The notes beneath the pieces were generated by a model, which did not search any database, was not told the DNA's origin, and saw only the letters and a list, made by a program, of their open reading frames with translations. A program made the position numbers and the translations under genes. From a virus: DNA of 64,000 bases. Numbering within the stretch: the first letter of the stretch is position 1; every line of letters starts with the position of its first letter. The stretch spans positions 33,695 to 97,694 of the IMG/VR virus record IMGVR_UViG_3300013014_000024. One strand, given 5' to 3'. Positions 1-8,850 of the stretch are shown piece by piece.

Positions 1-1
1 T

Positions 2-730
2 AAGGTTGTAACAACTTCAACAAGTGATTTCTACCCATTAAGAGTGGAAAGTATGATACAATTAAAAGACTTTTTGTCTTTAATGGGTGAAGAAAGACCT
101 GTAATGTGTATTGGGATAGAAAATGTTTATAGTAAGGAGATTAATGAAAACATAAAAGAAATACTAACTGAGGATGTTTATGATAATATAACTAATAAAA
201 TAGTTCATGATATTATCTATCTCGTAAAATACCAAAGAAGTGGAGATTTTGAATTACCTTCGGATATAAGTGGGGGCGAATTTTATAAATTTGATAACTT
301 ACTAAATAATTTTAATATTGAATTATTTTTAAGAGAATCAGATAAAGTGGATACTTTTGATGCTGATGCGGACTATTATAGAGATGATGATGTAATACAG
401 ATAATGATAGTTACCAATCCCAATTCAAAAAATACAATACTACAAGACCTTGTTTATGAATTAAATGAATTGGTTAGACATGAACTTGAACATGTTAAAC
501 AACATGAATCAGGATATGAATTCCCTAAAAGTCCTAAATCTTCTCATAAATATTATGGTCAATCTCACGAATTGGAGGCACTTAGAGCCGGATTCAGAAA
601 GAGGGCAAAAAAAGAAAGAAAAGATTTGGAATTTGTTGTTAGAGACTGGTTTAAAAAAAACCAACACAAGTACACTATGAAACCAAAACAAACTGAAAAT
701 ATAATTAATAAAATATTGGGGAAAAACTAA
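2..730 (+). CDS. Putative zinc-metallopeptidase-like protein, possibly 5'-truncated
   Basis: The frame is open from base 2, so the gene may begin left of the window. Internal starts are GTG at 44 and ATG at 53. The protein carries RHELEHVKQHESG, an HExxH-like zinc motif, followed about 20 residues later by SHELEALRAGFRKRA, which could supply a third ligand. The C-terminal third is basic. HExxH suggests a metallopeptidase fold, but no family is recognised and the substrate is unknown. The next gene starts 2 nt after its stop, so the two are probably co-transcribed. Confidence 0.75.
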   Translation, partial: KVVTTSTSDFYPLRVESMIQLKDFLSLMGEERPVMCIGIENVYSKEINENIKEILTEDVYDNITNKIVHDIIYLVKYQRSGDFELPSDISGGEFYKFDNLLNNFNIELFLRESDKVDTFDADADYYRDDDVIQIMIVTNPNSKNTILQDLVYELNELVRHELEHVKQHESGYEFPKSPKSSHKYYGQSHELEALRAGFRKRAKKERKDLEFVVRDWFKKNQHKYTMKPKQTENIINKILGKN

Positions 731-732
731 AA

Positions 733-1473
733 ATGGAAGGTATATTTAATGGAGTTTCAAAGTATTTGAAAAGAAAAAAATGGATTTATGGTGGAACTCA
801 ATATGTGTTCAGAACCGTAGAACCAAGAGATTCATATATTAAATGTGAAATAGATTGTGTTTTACCTAAAGAAGGTCAATCATACACTGTATTAAAATTT
901 AGATATGATTTAGATACTATTATGGAAGACGTTCATGATATGTTCGGTGAAAAAATTGCTTATCAATCTGATTTTTTTGTTGATGGTAAAAAACCCGAAG
1001 ATGTTTATTTAAGTGAGGAAACAAAAAATAAAATAAGAACTGAACTTAAATCTTTGACTGGATTCAAAAGACAAATGTCTGGTAACAGTCCCATCAATAT
1101 TAAATTTTCTTGTGATACAAACGTATTTCCGGCTTTCAATAAAAAAACATATATGGAATCTGATAATATCAGCCTTCCTTTCTTTGTTGACATTTCCAAT
1201 TTAATTTATGATGATAGACATGTTACCTTGAAAGACTCTTTTACTTCCGAGGGTAAATCATGGATTGAATCTTTTATGTGGGACAATGATTTTGCCACAG
1301 ATGTTGCTGACATATTTTATACTGCATGCGAACCAGATTTTAAATTCTATGACACTGAATTATTCATAAATGCTTCAGGATACGTTAGAAAAATTGATGG
1401 AGTTGTTGCAGGTGATAAGTGGAGTAATTGGTGGGATGAGTCCAGAGTGCCTACTTTTTTTGAAGATATCTAA
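733..1473 (+). CDS. Hypothetical protein, 246 aa
   Basis: Not recognised. It starts 2 nt after the metallopeptidase-like gene and has no promoter-like heptamer of its own, so it is read as the second gene of that operon. It is rich in aromatic and acidic residues (for example DKWSNWWDESRVPTFFEDI at the C terminus), with no signal peptide or membrane segment. It converges on the minus-strand membrane-protein gene 4 nt downstream. Confidence 0.8.
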   Translation: MEGIFNGVSKYLKRKKWIYGGTQYVFRTVEPRDSYIKCEIDCVLPKEGQSYTVLKFRYDLDTIMEDVHDMFGEKIAYQSDFFVDGKKPEDVYLSEETKNKIRTELKSLTGFKRQMSGNSPINIKFSCDTNVFPAFNKKTYMESDNISLPFFVDISNLIYDDRHVTLKDSFTSEGKSWIESFMWDNDFATDVADIFYTACEPDFKFYDTELFINASGYVRKIDGVVAGDKWSNWWDESRVPTFFEDI

Positions 1474-1476
1474 ATT

Positions 1477-2097
1477 TTACGATACTCTTTTGAGTATTTT
1501 GTTAATAACTTCAATCAAAATCTGTCCCGAAACTATAACAACACCAGAAGCTAATAATCTTTCAACTATCATTTCTGATGCTCCCAAAAAATTTTGTGTA
1601 CCGTGTGCTACGTTGATTAAATCTGTAACTAAAGGAAGTAAAAATGCGTATGAAATAATTTCTTGTACAGAACCTAATGTTAATGAAAGACCTTCTAAAA
1701 AAGAAACAAAAGAATTTTTTAATTTATCTGACTTTTCTAACACGGATTTAAAATAATCAGATAATCCTTCTTCTTTTATTTTGTTAATTATATTTGACAC
1801 ATTTCTTTTGTTATTGTAAAATGTAATTGATGCAATACCTGTTAAAATTAGAGCGATTTGGTCATCATTTAATTCAAATGAACCTTCTTTTAAATACCTG
1901 TCCAATGGAAGCAAAAATCCACCTATTGCAGTTCCCATAGTTAGTAAAAATCTTACATTAAGTCCATATTTTTTCTTAGAGATTGAAGCAATTTTATAAG
2001 TAAACGAATACATTTCTTTCATGTAGTTAGTTAACTTTGAATCTTTCTCTTCTTTAATGATAATTCTTAATTGTTCTTCAGTTATTAAATAATTCAT
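1477..2097 (-). CDS. Membrane-associated protein with N-terminal virion tag-like motif
   Basis: Start chosen at ATG 2097; a longer TTG start at 2103 would overlap the TATTTAT element (2103-2109, minus strand), which lies 5 nt upstream of the ATG. The N terminus MNYLITEEQLRIIIKEE matches the short amphipathic motif found on several other proteins here. There are hydrophobic stretches near residues 48-60, 80-90 and 145-165. Function is unknown. A role inside the virion or in injection is inferred from the tag and the late-type promoter only. Confidence 0.8.
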   Translation of the reverse strand: MNYLITEEQLRIIIKEEKDSKLTNYMKEMYSFTYKIASISKKKYGLNVRFLLTMGTAIGGFLLPLDRYLKEGSFELNDDQIALILTGIASITFYNNKRNVSNIINKIKEEGLSDYFKSVLEKSDKLKNSFVSFLEGLSLTLGSVQEIISYAFLLPLVTDLINVAHGTQNFLGASEMIVERLLASGVVIVSGQILIEVINKILKRVS

Positions 2098-2132
2098 ACA
2101 CAATAAATACTTAATAATATATATTTATTATC

Positions 2133-2735
2133 ATGATAAATCCAGAATTAAAAGAAGGTGACAGAATAGTCTGTTATTTAATGGAAGGTGAAATATCAGT
2201 TCCTCCAGGAACTAAAGGAACTGTAACGAAAATACAAAGGGACCCATATGATGAAAACGATAAGCTTATTAGCGTAAAGTGGGATAATGGGAGTACAATG
2301 TCATTAATATCCTCAGTAGACAAATGGAAACTAGTAAAACAAAAAATCCAAGAACAACCTAACAGAGAAGATGACCCTCACACTCACTTTATGGCTACAA
2401 ATAGAGAGTTAAGAAGGTCAATGGACTTACCTTATTTTCTTGAATATTTCAAATTATTACAAAAAAGTGGTATTACCAATATGTTTGGTTCGTCCCCTTT
2501 TGTTTATATGGATTCTGAACATTTGGATAGGTATTATGGTGAAAAAAGAGGAGATAATGAAGATTTTCAAAATCTCCTTGAGATTCAGGATGAGGCTAGA
2601 AGTAAATTTTTGAGCGGATTGGTTAAATTTGCTGAGTTAAAAAATATTGAGTTATCCGATGATTCAAAAATCAATTCATTGGCGAGAAAATTGGGTATTA
2701 GTTTGCTTCAATACTATATGACATTTTACCATTAA
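2133..2735 (+). CDS. DUF4314-like protein with N-terminal SH3/KOW-like domain
   Basis: Residues 1-65 read as the small beta-barrel called DUF4314: GDRIVCYLMEG, then PPGTKGTVTKI, then VKWDNGSTMSLI and VDKWK. The remaining 130 residues are not recognised. The promoter heptamer TATTTAT (2122-2128) is 4 nt before the ATG and is arranged back to back with the one for the minus-strand neighbour, giving a divergent pair. DUF4314 proteins occur in phages and mobile elements; the function is unknown. Confidence 0.8.
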   Translation: MINPELKEGDRIVCYLMEGEISVPPGTKGTVTKIQRDPYDENDKLISVKWDNGSTMSLISSVDKWKLVKQKIQEQPNREDDPHTHFMATNRELRRSMDLPYFLEYFKLLQKSGITNMFGSSPFVYMDSEHLDRYYGEKRGDNEDFQNLLEIQDEARSKFLSGLVKFAELKNIELSDDSKINSLARKLGISLLQYYMTFYH

Positions 2736-2989
2736 AGTTGTTCTACATCCAAATCCTTATCTTCCCACTCATAAATACTATTCTGTGTTTCTAAAATATT
2801 GAATTGTACGTATTCTTCCATTTCTTCCATCAAAGATATTAATTTTTTTCTTTTATCATGAAACTCTTCATCTTTGATTTCTTCAAAATGACTATAGTGT
2901 TTGAAGCAATATTCAATACCTTCATTTTCCATTCTATATCTAACGGCTTTCCAATTATCTAATTGTTCTTCTAATTGTTCTATTTTCAT
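2732..2989 (-). CDS. Small acidic coiled-coil protein
   Basis: 85 residues, highly charged, with heptad-like Leu/Ile spacing at both ends (MKIEQLEEQLDNW and KKLISLMEEMEEYV). Not recognised. It lies 5 nt downstream of thyA on the same strand, so it is probably translated from the same message. Its stop overlaps the stop of the plus-strand DUF4314-like gene by 4 nt. Confidence 0.7.
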   Translation of the reverse strand: MKIEQLEEQLDNWKAVRYRMENEGIEYCFKHYSHFEEIKDEEFHDKRKKLISLMEEMEEYVQFNILETQNSIYEWEDKDLDVEQL

Positions 2990-2994
2990 AATTT

Positions 2995-4125
2995 TTAATT
3001 TGATAAAGGTGCTTTAATACTTGGATGTGATTCGTAACCTATCAATTCAAAACAATCCGGTCTATAACTCATTATTTTTTCATTGAATTTTTTTTCACCC
3101 AAGTGTTCCTTAACTGATTCGTGCATGTACCAATTTCTTTCAGTAATTTTTACTTTAGGTAATTCGTATGGGGTCCTAAGAATTTGTTCTTTTGCTTGTT
3201 CGATATGATTCGAATATAAATGAACATCTCCTAAGTTACCAATCAATTCATCGGGAACCATGTTTACTTCTTTAGCAATAATCTCTAGTAGTAAACCGTA
3301 GGATGCTATGTTAAATGGTAAACCTAAAAATGTATCTACTGAGCGTTGATTCCACATTAATGAGATTGCTCGTTTAGGAATAGTGTTATCCATATCAACT
3401 GTCTCCTTTATCATATTCCATCCTATGCCGCCTCTATTTTCATAGTCGTACCCTGCAAGAATGATTCTTTCTTTCTCACTCAACTCTCTTGTATAAACTT
3501 GAAATCCATAATGACAAGGCGGTAATACCATTTGGTCTAACTCACCTACATTCCAAGCACTAACCATTAATCTTCTACTATCAGGATTTGTTTTGAGTTC
3601 GTTGATTAGGTTTGCGATTTGGTCTACCTTTCCATTTACGTAAGCAATTTGTTCTCCATTTGTAAACTTATCTGTGAACTTCCAACTTCTCCATTGCTTA
3701 CCATAAATTGGACCTAATTCACCCCACTTCTTAGCAAACTTATCATCGGTTTTAATTTTATTTATGAATTCTTCTTTAGTCATTTTCCTTACTTCAATAT
3801 CACTACCTTCATATTTAAATGTTTTTTCTACATTGGGGTAAGCATTGCAATAATTCTTATAAGCATCACCATCCCAAATATGACAACCATTATCAACAAG
3901 GAATTTGATATTAGTATCTCCTCTCAAGAACCATAACAATTCAGTCACCATAGTTTTCCAAGCCATCTTCTTTGTGGTTAGTAATGGAAAACCTTCACTC
4001 ATTTTATGACGGATTTGTCTTCCGAATACTGATATAGTACCAGTTCCTGTCCTATCTGTTTTTTCAACACCCCAATGAAGAATGTCTTCAAGTAATGCTT
4101 GATATCTTGCGTCTAAATTATTCAT
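2995..4125 (-). CDS. thyA: Thymidylate synthase (ThyA type)
   Basis: Converts dUMP to dTMP using methylene-tetrahydrofolate, supplying dTTP for phage DNA synthesis. Family signatures are clear: DRTGTGTISVFG near residue 24, LLWFLRGDTNIKFL, the active-site loop VLPPCHYGFQ with nucleophile Cys204, and GLPFNIASYGLL near 268. At 376 residues it is about 110 longer than bacterial ThyA. The extra length sits in two insertions, around 108-130 and 214-250. It is followed by a small gene and preceded by a glycosyltransferase on the same strand. Confidence 0.97.
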   Translation of the reverse strand: MNNLDARYQALLEDILHWGVEKTDRTGTGTISVFGRQIRHKMSEGFPLLTTKKMAWKTMVTELLWFLRGDTNIKFLVDNGCHIWDGDAYKNYCNAYPNVEKTFKYEGSDIEVRKMTKEEFINKIKTDDKFAKKWGELGPIYGKQWRSWKFTDKFTNGEQIAYVNGKVDQIANLINELKTNPDSRRLMVSAWNVGELDQMVLPPCHYGFQVYTRELSEKERIILAGYDYENRGGIGWNMIKETVDMDNTIPKRAISLMWNQRSVDTFLGLPFNIASYGLLLEIIAKEVNMVPDELIGNLGDVHLYSNHIEQAKEQILRTPYELPKVKITERNWYMHESVKEHLGEKKFNEKIMSYRPDCFELIGYESHPSIKAPLSN

Positions 4126-4131
4126 AACTTC

Positions 4132-4902
4132 TTATTGTTTTTTTTTAAAAAAACTTTTTAATAAAGATAATTCTTTTTTTCCATCTGACAAACCAAAATA
4201 GTTAGTTTTTCTACCATTCCAATTTTTACCCATTTCATTAATTGTAGAATTTTCTGAATCTAAATGAACGCCAATTATTTCGGGTATCAACCCTCTATCT
4301 TTTCTTGCCCATTTTTTGGCGAAAAGAACATCGGTTCTATCCGCAGCTCCGTGAAATTCGGGGTATAAGTATATTCCCGAAGCTTTAGGATTCCACATTT
4401 GAAAAAACCCAATTGGTTCATACCCTTCAGACATATATTCTCCAATCCTAACACCTATTGGAAATGCGGTAGGATGAATATAAACCCAACCCGTATGAGT
4501 TTGTCTTGGACAAGAAATGAACTTAATCCATTCTTCAAAATTTGGACACATCATACGGTCTATTCCGTATATATTTTTTGGCTCCAAAGATATTCTTTCT
4601 AAGATTCCTCTGGTTAATGGAGGTAAGTACATATCAGCATCCAAATGAATTACCCAATCTTTTCTTGATAATTTATTTAGTCCGGCATTAATACCTTTAG
4701 CCTTATTAAATGAGTCACCATTTTTAGTGAATTCATCGGTTACCAAACATTCAACATTGTAATACTCACATAAATTTTTAGTTTTTTCGTCTTCAGGTGA
4801 AGTAACAACAATTAAATGATTAAATAATGGCTTGTTAAATGGTAATGTGTGTGATAAAAAATCACTGTAATTTACACACACTATAATTCCTTCTAAATAC
4901 AT
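4132..4902 (-). CDS. Family 2-like glycosyltransferase (GT-A fold)
   Basis: A nucleotide-sugar-dependent glycosyltransferase is indicated by the Rossmann-like start (IIVCVNYSDFLSHTLPF), FNKAKGINAGL near residue 65 and the metal-binding HLDADMYLPP with DxD at 88-90. The second half contains aromatic-rich GWVYIHPTAFPIG. The acceptor cannot be told: phage DNA, virion protein or host surface are all possible. A TATTTAT element (4924-4930, minus strand) lies 21 nt upstream of the ATG. The gene ends 6 nt before thyA. Confidence 0.85.
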   Translation of the reverse strand: MYLEGIIVCVNYSDFLSHTLPFNKPLFNHLIVVTSPEDEKTKNLCEYYNVECLVTDEFTKNGDSFNKAKGINAGLNKLSRKDWVIHLDADMYLPPLTRGILERISLEPKNIYGIDRMMCPNFEEWIKFISCPRQTHTGWVYIHPTAFPIGVRIGEYMSEGYEPIGFFQMWNPKASGIYLYPEFHGAADRTDVLFAKKWARKDRGLIPEIIGVHLDSENSTINEMGKNWNGRKTNYFGLSDGKKELSLLKSFFKKKQ

Positions 4903-4963
4903 AAAATATTGGTTTAATTAATCATAAATAGGGTAGGAATTTAACTCAAATATTAATTTATTA

Positions 4964-5227
4964 TCAATAAATCCCCGCCCTTTTTTCCCAATCTTCCATG
5001 AATAGAGTTAATGCTTTATTTGGTCTACAAGTGTGAGCGTGCTCATGTAGTAATGATTGAAATGTTTCTTTCAGTTGAGTAAACTCTCCATCGGAACTTT
5101 TTTTCCCAATATTGTAGGATTCTTCAAGTGCAACTAAAATTGAGCCTTCATCCAAGAAAGAATTATGGGTCTGATGTTTTTTTAATAATTTTTTAAAATC
5201 TGGTTTCATTCTGTTTCTTTTTGCCAA
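4964..5227 (-). CDS. Hypothetical small basic protein
   Basis: 87 residues, basic at the N terminus (MAKRNRMKPDFKKLLKKH), with LLHEHAHTCRP in the middle, where His and Cys could bind metal. Not recognised. Its first 22 nt overlap the end of the RNA ligase gene in another frame, which implies coupled translation with the ligase. Confidence 0.7.
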   Translation of the reverse strand: MAKRNRMKPDFKKLLKKHQTHNSFLDEGSILVALEESYNIGKKSSDGEFTQLKETFQSLLHEHAHTCRPNKALTLFMEDWEKRAGIY

Positions 5228-6330
5228 AACGGTTTAGAGTATTTAGGTTTTATTAACTTAAAAATTAATTCATTTACTTTATCTCTCTTACCATCCCACA
5301 TTGCAAACATAATTGCATGTAGGTTAGGGTCAACAACTTTTTTAAGATGTTCCGCAAATTCTTTTTTAGAAGGCTCAGGGTCAACGTCACTATACTTACC
5401 ATATCTAAAATAATCGTGGGCTTTCCCACAATATTCAGAGACACTAAAATGACCATATTTCAAAGCACTTACCTGTTCTTTAACCCATTTATCAAATTCA
5501 TCAGGAACTTTTTCTACCAATTCCATAACGTCTTTACCATCCTTCAAATATTCCCAAATATCATAGGTAGAAAATCCAGTTAATATTCTATGTAATCTAA
5601 CATATTCTTCTCCCTTGATTTTCATTCTAACACCATTTTCAAATTTGATAACAAATCCTTCCGCGTTTTGCAAAATTTTGGACTTTAATTCGGAATAATC
5701 CCGAACTCCATCATATTTTTTAACAACTTTGAATCCCAAGTTATTATATAGGTTTCTGAATCTTATTCCTTCAAGATGAATATTATCATCGTGTATTCTT
5801 AATTCATAACCATCTTTATTATCCACAACAGCAAGAAGTATCAAATCTTCAAAATCATATTCGCAAACTATTCTATTTTCAGGATAGATTATTTCAAATA
5901 GATAGGTAAATCCTTTGATTAATTTTTCATATCTATATTTTTTAAGTATTTCCATACCTCTGATTGCTTGTTTAGAAGTGAAAGAACCCTTGGTTGCCAA
6001 TATCCATTCGTTATTGTAATTAAACAATATACCCAAAGACCCATCCATCTTTTCAAATACTTCAAAAGGTTCATTTGGTATTTTGGACTCAACCCATTTA
6101 TTACCAACCAACTCCTCATAGTTAAAGAACTTATCAAAAGCCTTTGCCACAACGTTTCCCTCATTATCTAAAACGAGTCCACGAGTTTTCAAAGTTATAT
6201 CATCCCACTTTCCTTCGTATTGAGTTTTACGAGAGTAGTTGTAGATTGATATAGGTAAAGATGGGTGGTCATTTCTTTCCACCCATCCATCTTTGACATA
6301 TTGGTTCAATATTTCTAAATCAAATTTCAT
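5206..6330 (-). CDS. rnlA: RNA ligase, T4 Rnl1 type
   Basis: Joins RNA ends using ATP. T4 Rnl1 repairs tRNA cut by host anticodon nucleases. Nucleotidyltransferase motif I is FEKMDGSLG with adenylation Lys94. The upstream segment LKTRGLVLDNEGNVVAKAFDKFFNY and the later motifs TYLFEIIYPENRIV and AEGFVIKFENGVRMKIK follow the Rnl1 pattern. Length (374) equals that of T4 Rnl1. A P-loop kinase gene three genes upstream could supply end-healing, but it carries a stop codon. The tRNA array in this phage gives the ligase obvious clients. Confidence 0.93.
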   Translation of the reverse strand: MKFDLEILNQYVKDGWVERNDHPSLPISIYNYSRKTQYEGKWDDITLKTRGLVLDNEGNVVAKAFDKFFNYEELVGNKWVESKIPNEPFEVFEKMDGSLGILFNYNNEWILATKGSFTSKQAIRGMEILKKYRYEKLIKGFTYLFEIIYPENRIVCEYDFEDLILLAVVDNKDGYELRIHDDNIHLEGIRFRNLYNNLGFKVVKKYDGVRDYSELKSKILQNAEGFVIKFENGVRMKIKGEEYVRLHRILTGFSTYDIWEYLKDGKDVMELVEKVPDEFDKWVKEQVSALKYGHFSVSEYCGKAHDYFRYGKYSDVDPEPSKKEFAEHLKKVVDPNLHAIMFAMWDGKRDKVNELIFKLIKPKYSKPFWQKETE

Positions 6331-6536
6331 TATCTTTTTATCTCCATATTGGTGTTAGAAATTGGCAACCTAAATACAGGAAAATTCTTGTCTTCAAATT
6401 CATCTTTTTGCATTACCTCATAAAACCCTTCTTCTCGCACTTTAACGGTAGGAACGTCATTGTAATTCTTTATCAATCCGTCTTCAAAGGTAATCTCTAC
6501 GGTCTTTGTCGTTGTGTTAAATACTAATTTTTGCAT
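6330..6536 (-). CDS. Small hypothetical protein, beta-rich
   Basis: 68 residues. The start, MQKLVFNTTTKTVEITFEDGLIKNYNDVP, resembles the first strands of KTSC-type domains, but the conserved end of that domain is absent. Its stop overlaps the ATG of the RNA ligase by 1 nt, so translational coupling is likely. Confidence 0.7.
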   Translation of the reverse strand: MQKLVFNTTTKTVEITFEDGLIKNYNDVPTVKVREEGFYEVMQKDEFEDKNFPVFRLPISNTNMEIKR

Positions 6537-6547
6537 ATGTGTTTGTT

Positions 6548-6778
6548 TTAAATTTCTTCATATCTTATTGTTGCATCACCGGCAACGTGGTCAAAACTAA
6601 CCCATCGCGTAAATCCTTCATGTTTGGGTAATAAATGATGTTCTCTGTGTCCGCAAGAAACACATTCTCTAACAGGAACCCTTACACAATCTCTCCCTAA
6701 AGGATGATTTGTAACTTTATGTTTTTCTCTTTTATATTTCCAAAAATGTAATCCAAAAAAACAAAAAAATCTCTTCAT
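6548..6778 (-). CDS. Small Cys/His-rich protein
   Basis: 76 residues with one CxxC pair (ECVSCGHREHH) and neighbouring histidines. This could form a single zinc site with the N-terminal cysteine or with His residues. The opening CFFGLHFWKY is typical of short zinc-ribbon-like phage proteins. No function can be assigned. It sits between the kinase remnant and the ligase operon, all on the minus strand. Confidence 0.65.
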   Translation of the reverse strand: MKRFFCFFGLHFWKYKREKHKVTNHPLGRDCVRVPVRECVSCGHREHHLLPKHEGFTRWVSFDHVAGDATIRYEEI

Positions 6779-6780
6779 TG

Positions 6781-7227
6781 TTAAAGTTTAATTTCAAAAC
6801 GATTTTTCATTATTTCCAATTTGTCTTCAGGAACCCCATGAACATTCTTACCACCGTGACGATTTTCAACAATCAAAGATACAACTTTATAGTTATACTT
6901 TTCAGCCAATTTATAATAATCTTCCATTTCCCATTCTTGGGTAAAGGTATTTGAAACCGCAATTTCAGGGTAATACTGTTCATTGAGTTGGTGGTCTCCC
7001 ATCATAGTCTCAACTTTATTCTTACACCAAGCATGAGCATCTTTAATCTTTGAGGGGTCAAAATTATAATTCCCTTCTTTATCATAAAAATATTGGTCTG
7101 CCTCCACAACAGCATACTCGTTCCAAATGTGTATTGCAAAAGATGTTTTACCTGACCCTAGTTACGGAACCCCTCTAATCAGGAATAAAATTCCTGTAGA
7201 GGGGTTCTTAATTTTTTCATTATTCAT
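6781..7227 (-). pseudogene. P-loop kinase-like gene with an in-frame stop inside Walker A
   Basis: Read from ATG 7227, the frame gives 21 residues ending FLIRGVP, then TAA (7162-7164) and a Leu codon, then GSGKTSFAIHIWNEY in the same frame to 6781. Removing the six bases TAACTA would restore a perfect GVPGSGKTS Walker A of an AAA_33/polynucleotide-kinase type enzyme of about 147 residues. The open part 6781-7107 (from Met 7107) lacks the P-loop and is probably inactive. The sequence coding the first residues forms a near-perfect inverted repeat (7167-7207). A homing endonuclease gene begins 70 nt away on the other strand. Confidence 0.75.
7167..7207. repeat. Long inverted repeat (hairpin) overlapping the kinase 5' end
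   Basis: GAACCCCTCTA (7167-7177) is matched perfectly by TAGAGGGGTTC (7197-7207). Inside it, CAGGAAT and ATTCCTG pair around AAA, with one 2-nt bulge. On the plus strand it is followed by a T-rich run, so it could also act as a terminator facing right. It is also coding sequence for the broken kinase on the minus strand. Confidence 0.8.
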
Positions 7228-7296
7228 AATATTTATTGTTAGAGGTTTTCCTGACTATGAATACAAAAATAGTAATTAATTTATTAAAATCAAAAT

Positions 7297-8187
7297 ATGT
7301 TTTATAGAAATTGTCCTTCTTGTAATAATGTTATAGAATATAAATCAAAATATACTCACGAAAAAGGTTTAAAATCAAACACTGAATGTAAAAAATGTTA
7401 CCTTAAAAAAATAATTACACCAGAAAGAAGAAAAAAGATGTCTGAAAATATGAAAGGGGATAAAAATCCAATGTTTGGTAAAACTGGTGAAAAAAATCCT
7501 TTTTTTGGTAAAAATCATACCGAAGAAACTAAGAAAAAAATGAATAGTAATAAGGATTATTCGGTATACAAAACCGATGAATTCAGAAATAAAATGTCAA
7601 AAACAACCAAAGGAAATAAAAATCCTATGTACGGAAAAAACTTCTATCAAGTATGGGTTGAAAACTTTGGAGAAACAATTGCGAACGAAAAATTAGCTCA
7701 ATTCAAACTAAAGGTATCAACTAATTCTTCAGGAAATAGAAATCCTATGTATGGAAAAATAACTCCACAAGGTTCTGGAAATGGATGGAGTGGATGGTAT
7801 AATGGATGGTTTTTTAGAAGTATTAAAGAATTAACTTATATGATAAAAATCATAGAGAGATTTAACTTATCCTGGAAAACCGCCGAAAGTTCGGAGTATT
7901 CAATTAACTATATGTTTAACAATAGTTCAAGAACTTACCATCCTGACTTTGTCATTAACAATAAATATTTGGTTGAAATTAAACCCAAAAGACTATGGAA
8001 TAGTCTTTTGGTTAATCAAAAAACAATCGCGGCAAAATTGTTTTGTGAAAAAAATGGGTTGATATACAAACTTGTAGATATTACTTCAATAGATGAAAAA
8101 TTGATAATTGAATTATATAATTCAAAAAAAATAAAATTTACAGAACGATATGAAAAAAAATTTCGTGAACGTTTTTTAACAAAATAA
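7297..8187 (+). CDS. Homing endonuclease: NUMOD3 repeats plus PD-(D/E)xK nuclease
   Basis: 296 residues. The N terminus has CPSC and CKKC pairs (zinc finger). Then come several NUMOD3 DNA-contact repeats (GDKNPMFGK, GEKNPFFGK, GNKNPMYGK, GNRNPMYGK). The C-terminal nuclease shows YHPDFVINNKYLVEIKPKR, the PD...ExK active site. Similar C-terminal domains occur in the genes at 17528 and 22980. It is a plus-strand gene in a minus-strand block, next to a broken kinase gene, which fits a recent mobile insertion. Confidence 0.85.
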   Translation: MFYRNCPSCNNVIEYKSKYTHEKGLKSNTECKKCYLKKIITPERRKKMSENMKGDKNPMFGKTGEKNPFFGKNHTEETKKKMNSNKDYSVYKTDEFRNKMSKTTKGNKNPMYGKNFYQVWVENFGETIANEKLAQFKLKVSTNSSGNRNPMYGKITPQGSGNGWSGWYNGWFFRSIKELTYMIKIIERFNLSWKTAESSEYSINYMFNNSSRTYHPDFVINNKYLVEIKPKRLWNSLLVNQKTIAAKLFCEKNGLIYKLVDITSIDEKLIIELYNSKKIKFTERYEKKFRERFLTK

Positions 8188-8195
8188 TATTCCGC

Positions 8196-8441
8196 TCATT
8201 TGTAATAATTTTTTATTTTTCTAAAATTAATCTCAACTAACTTTCCGTCGGGTCTTATTGACCCATAGTGCAAACTACTATCTTCTTCAACCCTAACTAC
8301 AACATCGTAGGTTAGGACTTGATTAAATCCATTTTTGTTAGACTCGATTGTATCTATAACAACATATTCATTTTTTTCTAAAACTGCCTCAGAGCAACTT
8401 GTAAAAAAGATAAGACCTAAAATACATAAAAATTTATTCAT
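8196..8441 (-). CDS. Small lipoprotein
   Basis: 81 residues. MNKFLCILGLIFFTSCSEA is a lipoprotein signal peptide with the cleavage site before Cys16, so the mature 66-residue protein should be anchored in a host membrane. The mature part is not recognised. Phage lipoproteins often act in superinfection exclusion or lysis; neither is shown here. Confidence 0.75.
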   Translation of the reverse strand: MNKFLCILGLIFFTSCSEAVLEKNEYVVIDTIESNKNGFNQVLTYDVVVRVEEDSSLHYGSIRPDGKLVEINFRKIKNYYK

Positions 8442-8452
8442 AATTACTTTTT

Positions 8453-8641
8453 TTAATATCCTTTTTGAATAGTTAATCCGTATGTAAAGTTAAGAAAAGA
8501 AATTTGAATTACAAAAGCCGGAGAGGTAACTCCTGTCTCAAGAAAATAATCTTTAAAATACAACATTGAAACACAGGGTATTATCCAATACATTCCTTTA
8601 ATTTTTCTAATTCTATTACTTGCTATAAACCATTTTTTCAT
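8453..8641 (-). CDS. Small membrane protein
   Basis: Start taken as ATG 8641 (MKKWFIASNR); a longer version from 8647 adds two residues. It is about 62 residues with two hydrophobic stretches (GMYWIIPCVSMLYF and SPAFVIQISFLNFTYGL). Its start overlaps the stop of the upstream gene by 1 nt. Function is unknown. Confidence 0.6.
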   Translation of the reverse strand: MKKWFIASNRIRKIKGMYWIIPCVSMLYFKDYFLETGVTSPAFVIQISFLNFTYGLTIQKGY

Positions 8642-8832
8642 CACCAAGTTTCTATTTCTGTTAAATCTAATTTTTTATTCGGAACCAAACTACATTCTAC
8701 TGTAACCACATCACCGATACCTGTTGGTCTAAAACAATACGTGTAAGAACCATATTCACCATAAATGGTTTTAATGGCTTCATTCCATTCTTTCAATTTA
8801 GACATTTGAGTTTCAGATAATTCAAATTTCAT
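8641..8832 (-). CDS. Conserved small phage protein of unknown function
   Basis: 63 residues: MKFELSETQMSKLKEWNEAI, then IYGEYGSYTYCFRPTGIGDVV and a beta-rich end. The pattern ELSExQxxKLKEW...YGxYGxxTYxFxPTGIG recurs in phages and some bacteria from memory, but no role is known. It sits in a run of small minus-strand genes with 1-nt to 20-nt gaps. Confidence 0.7.
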   Translation of the reverse strand: MKFELSETQMSKLKEWNEAIKTIYGEYGSYTYCFRPTGIGDVVTVECSLVPNKKLDLTEIETW

Positions 8833-8850
8833 CTTAATGTTTTTTTATGT

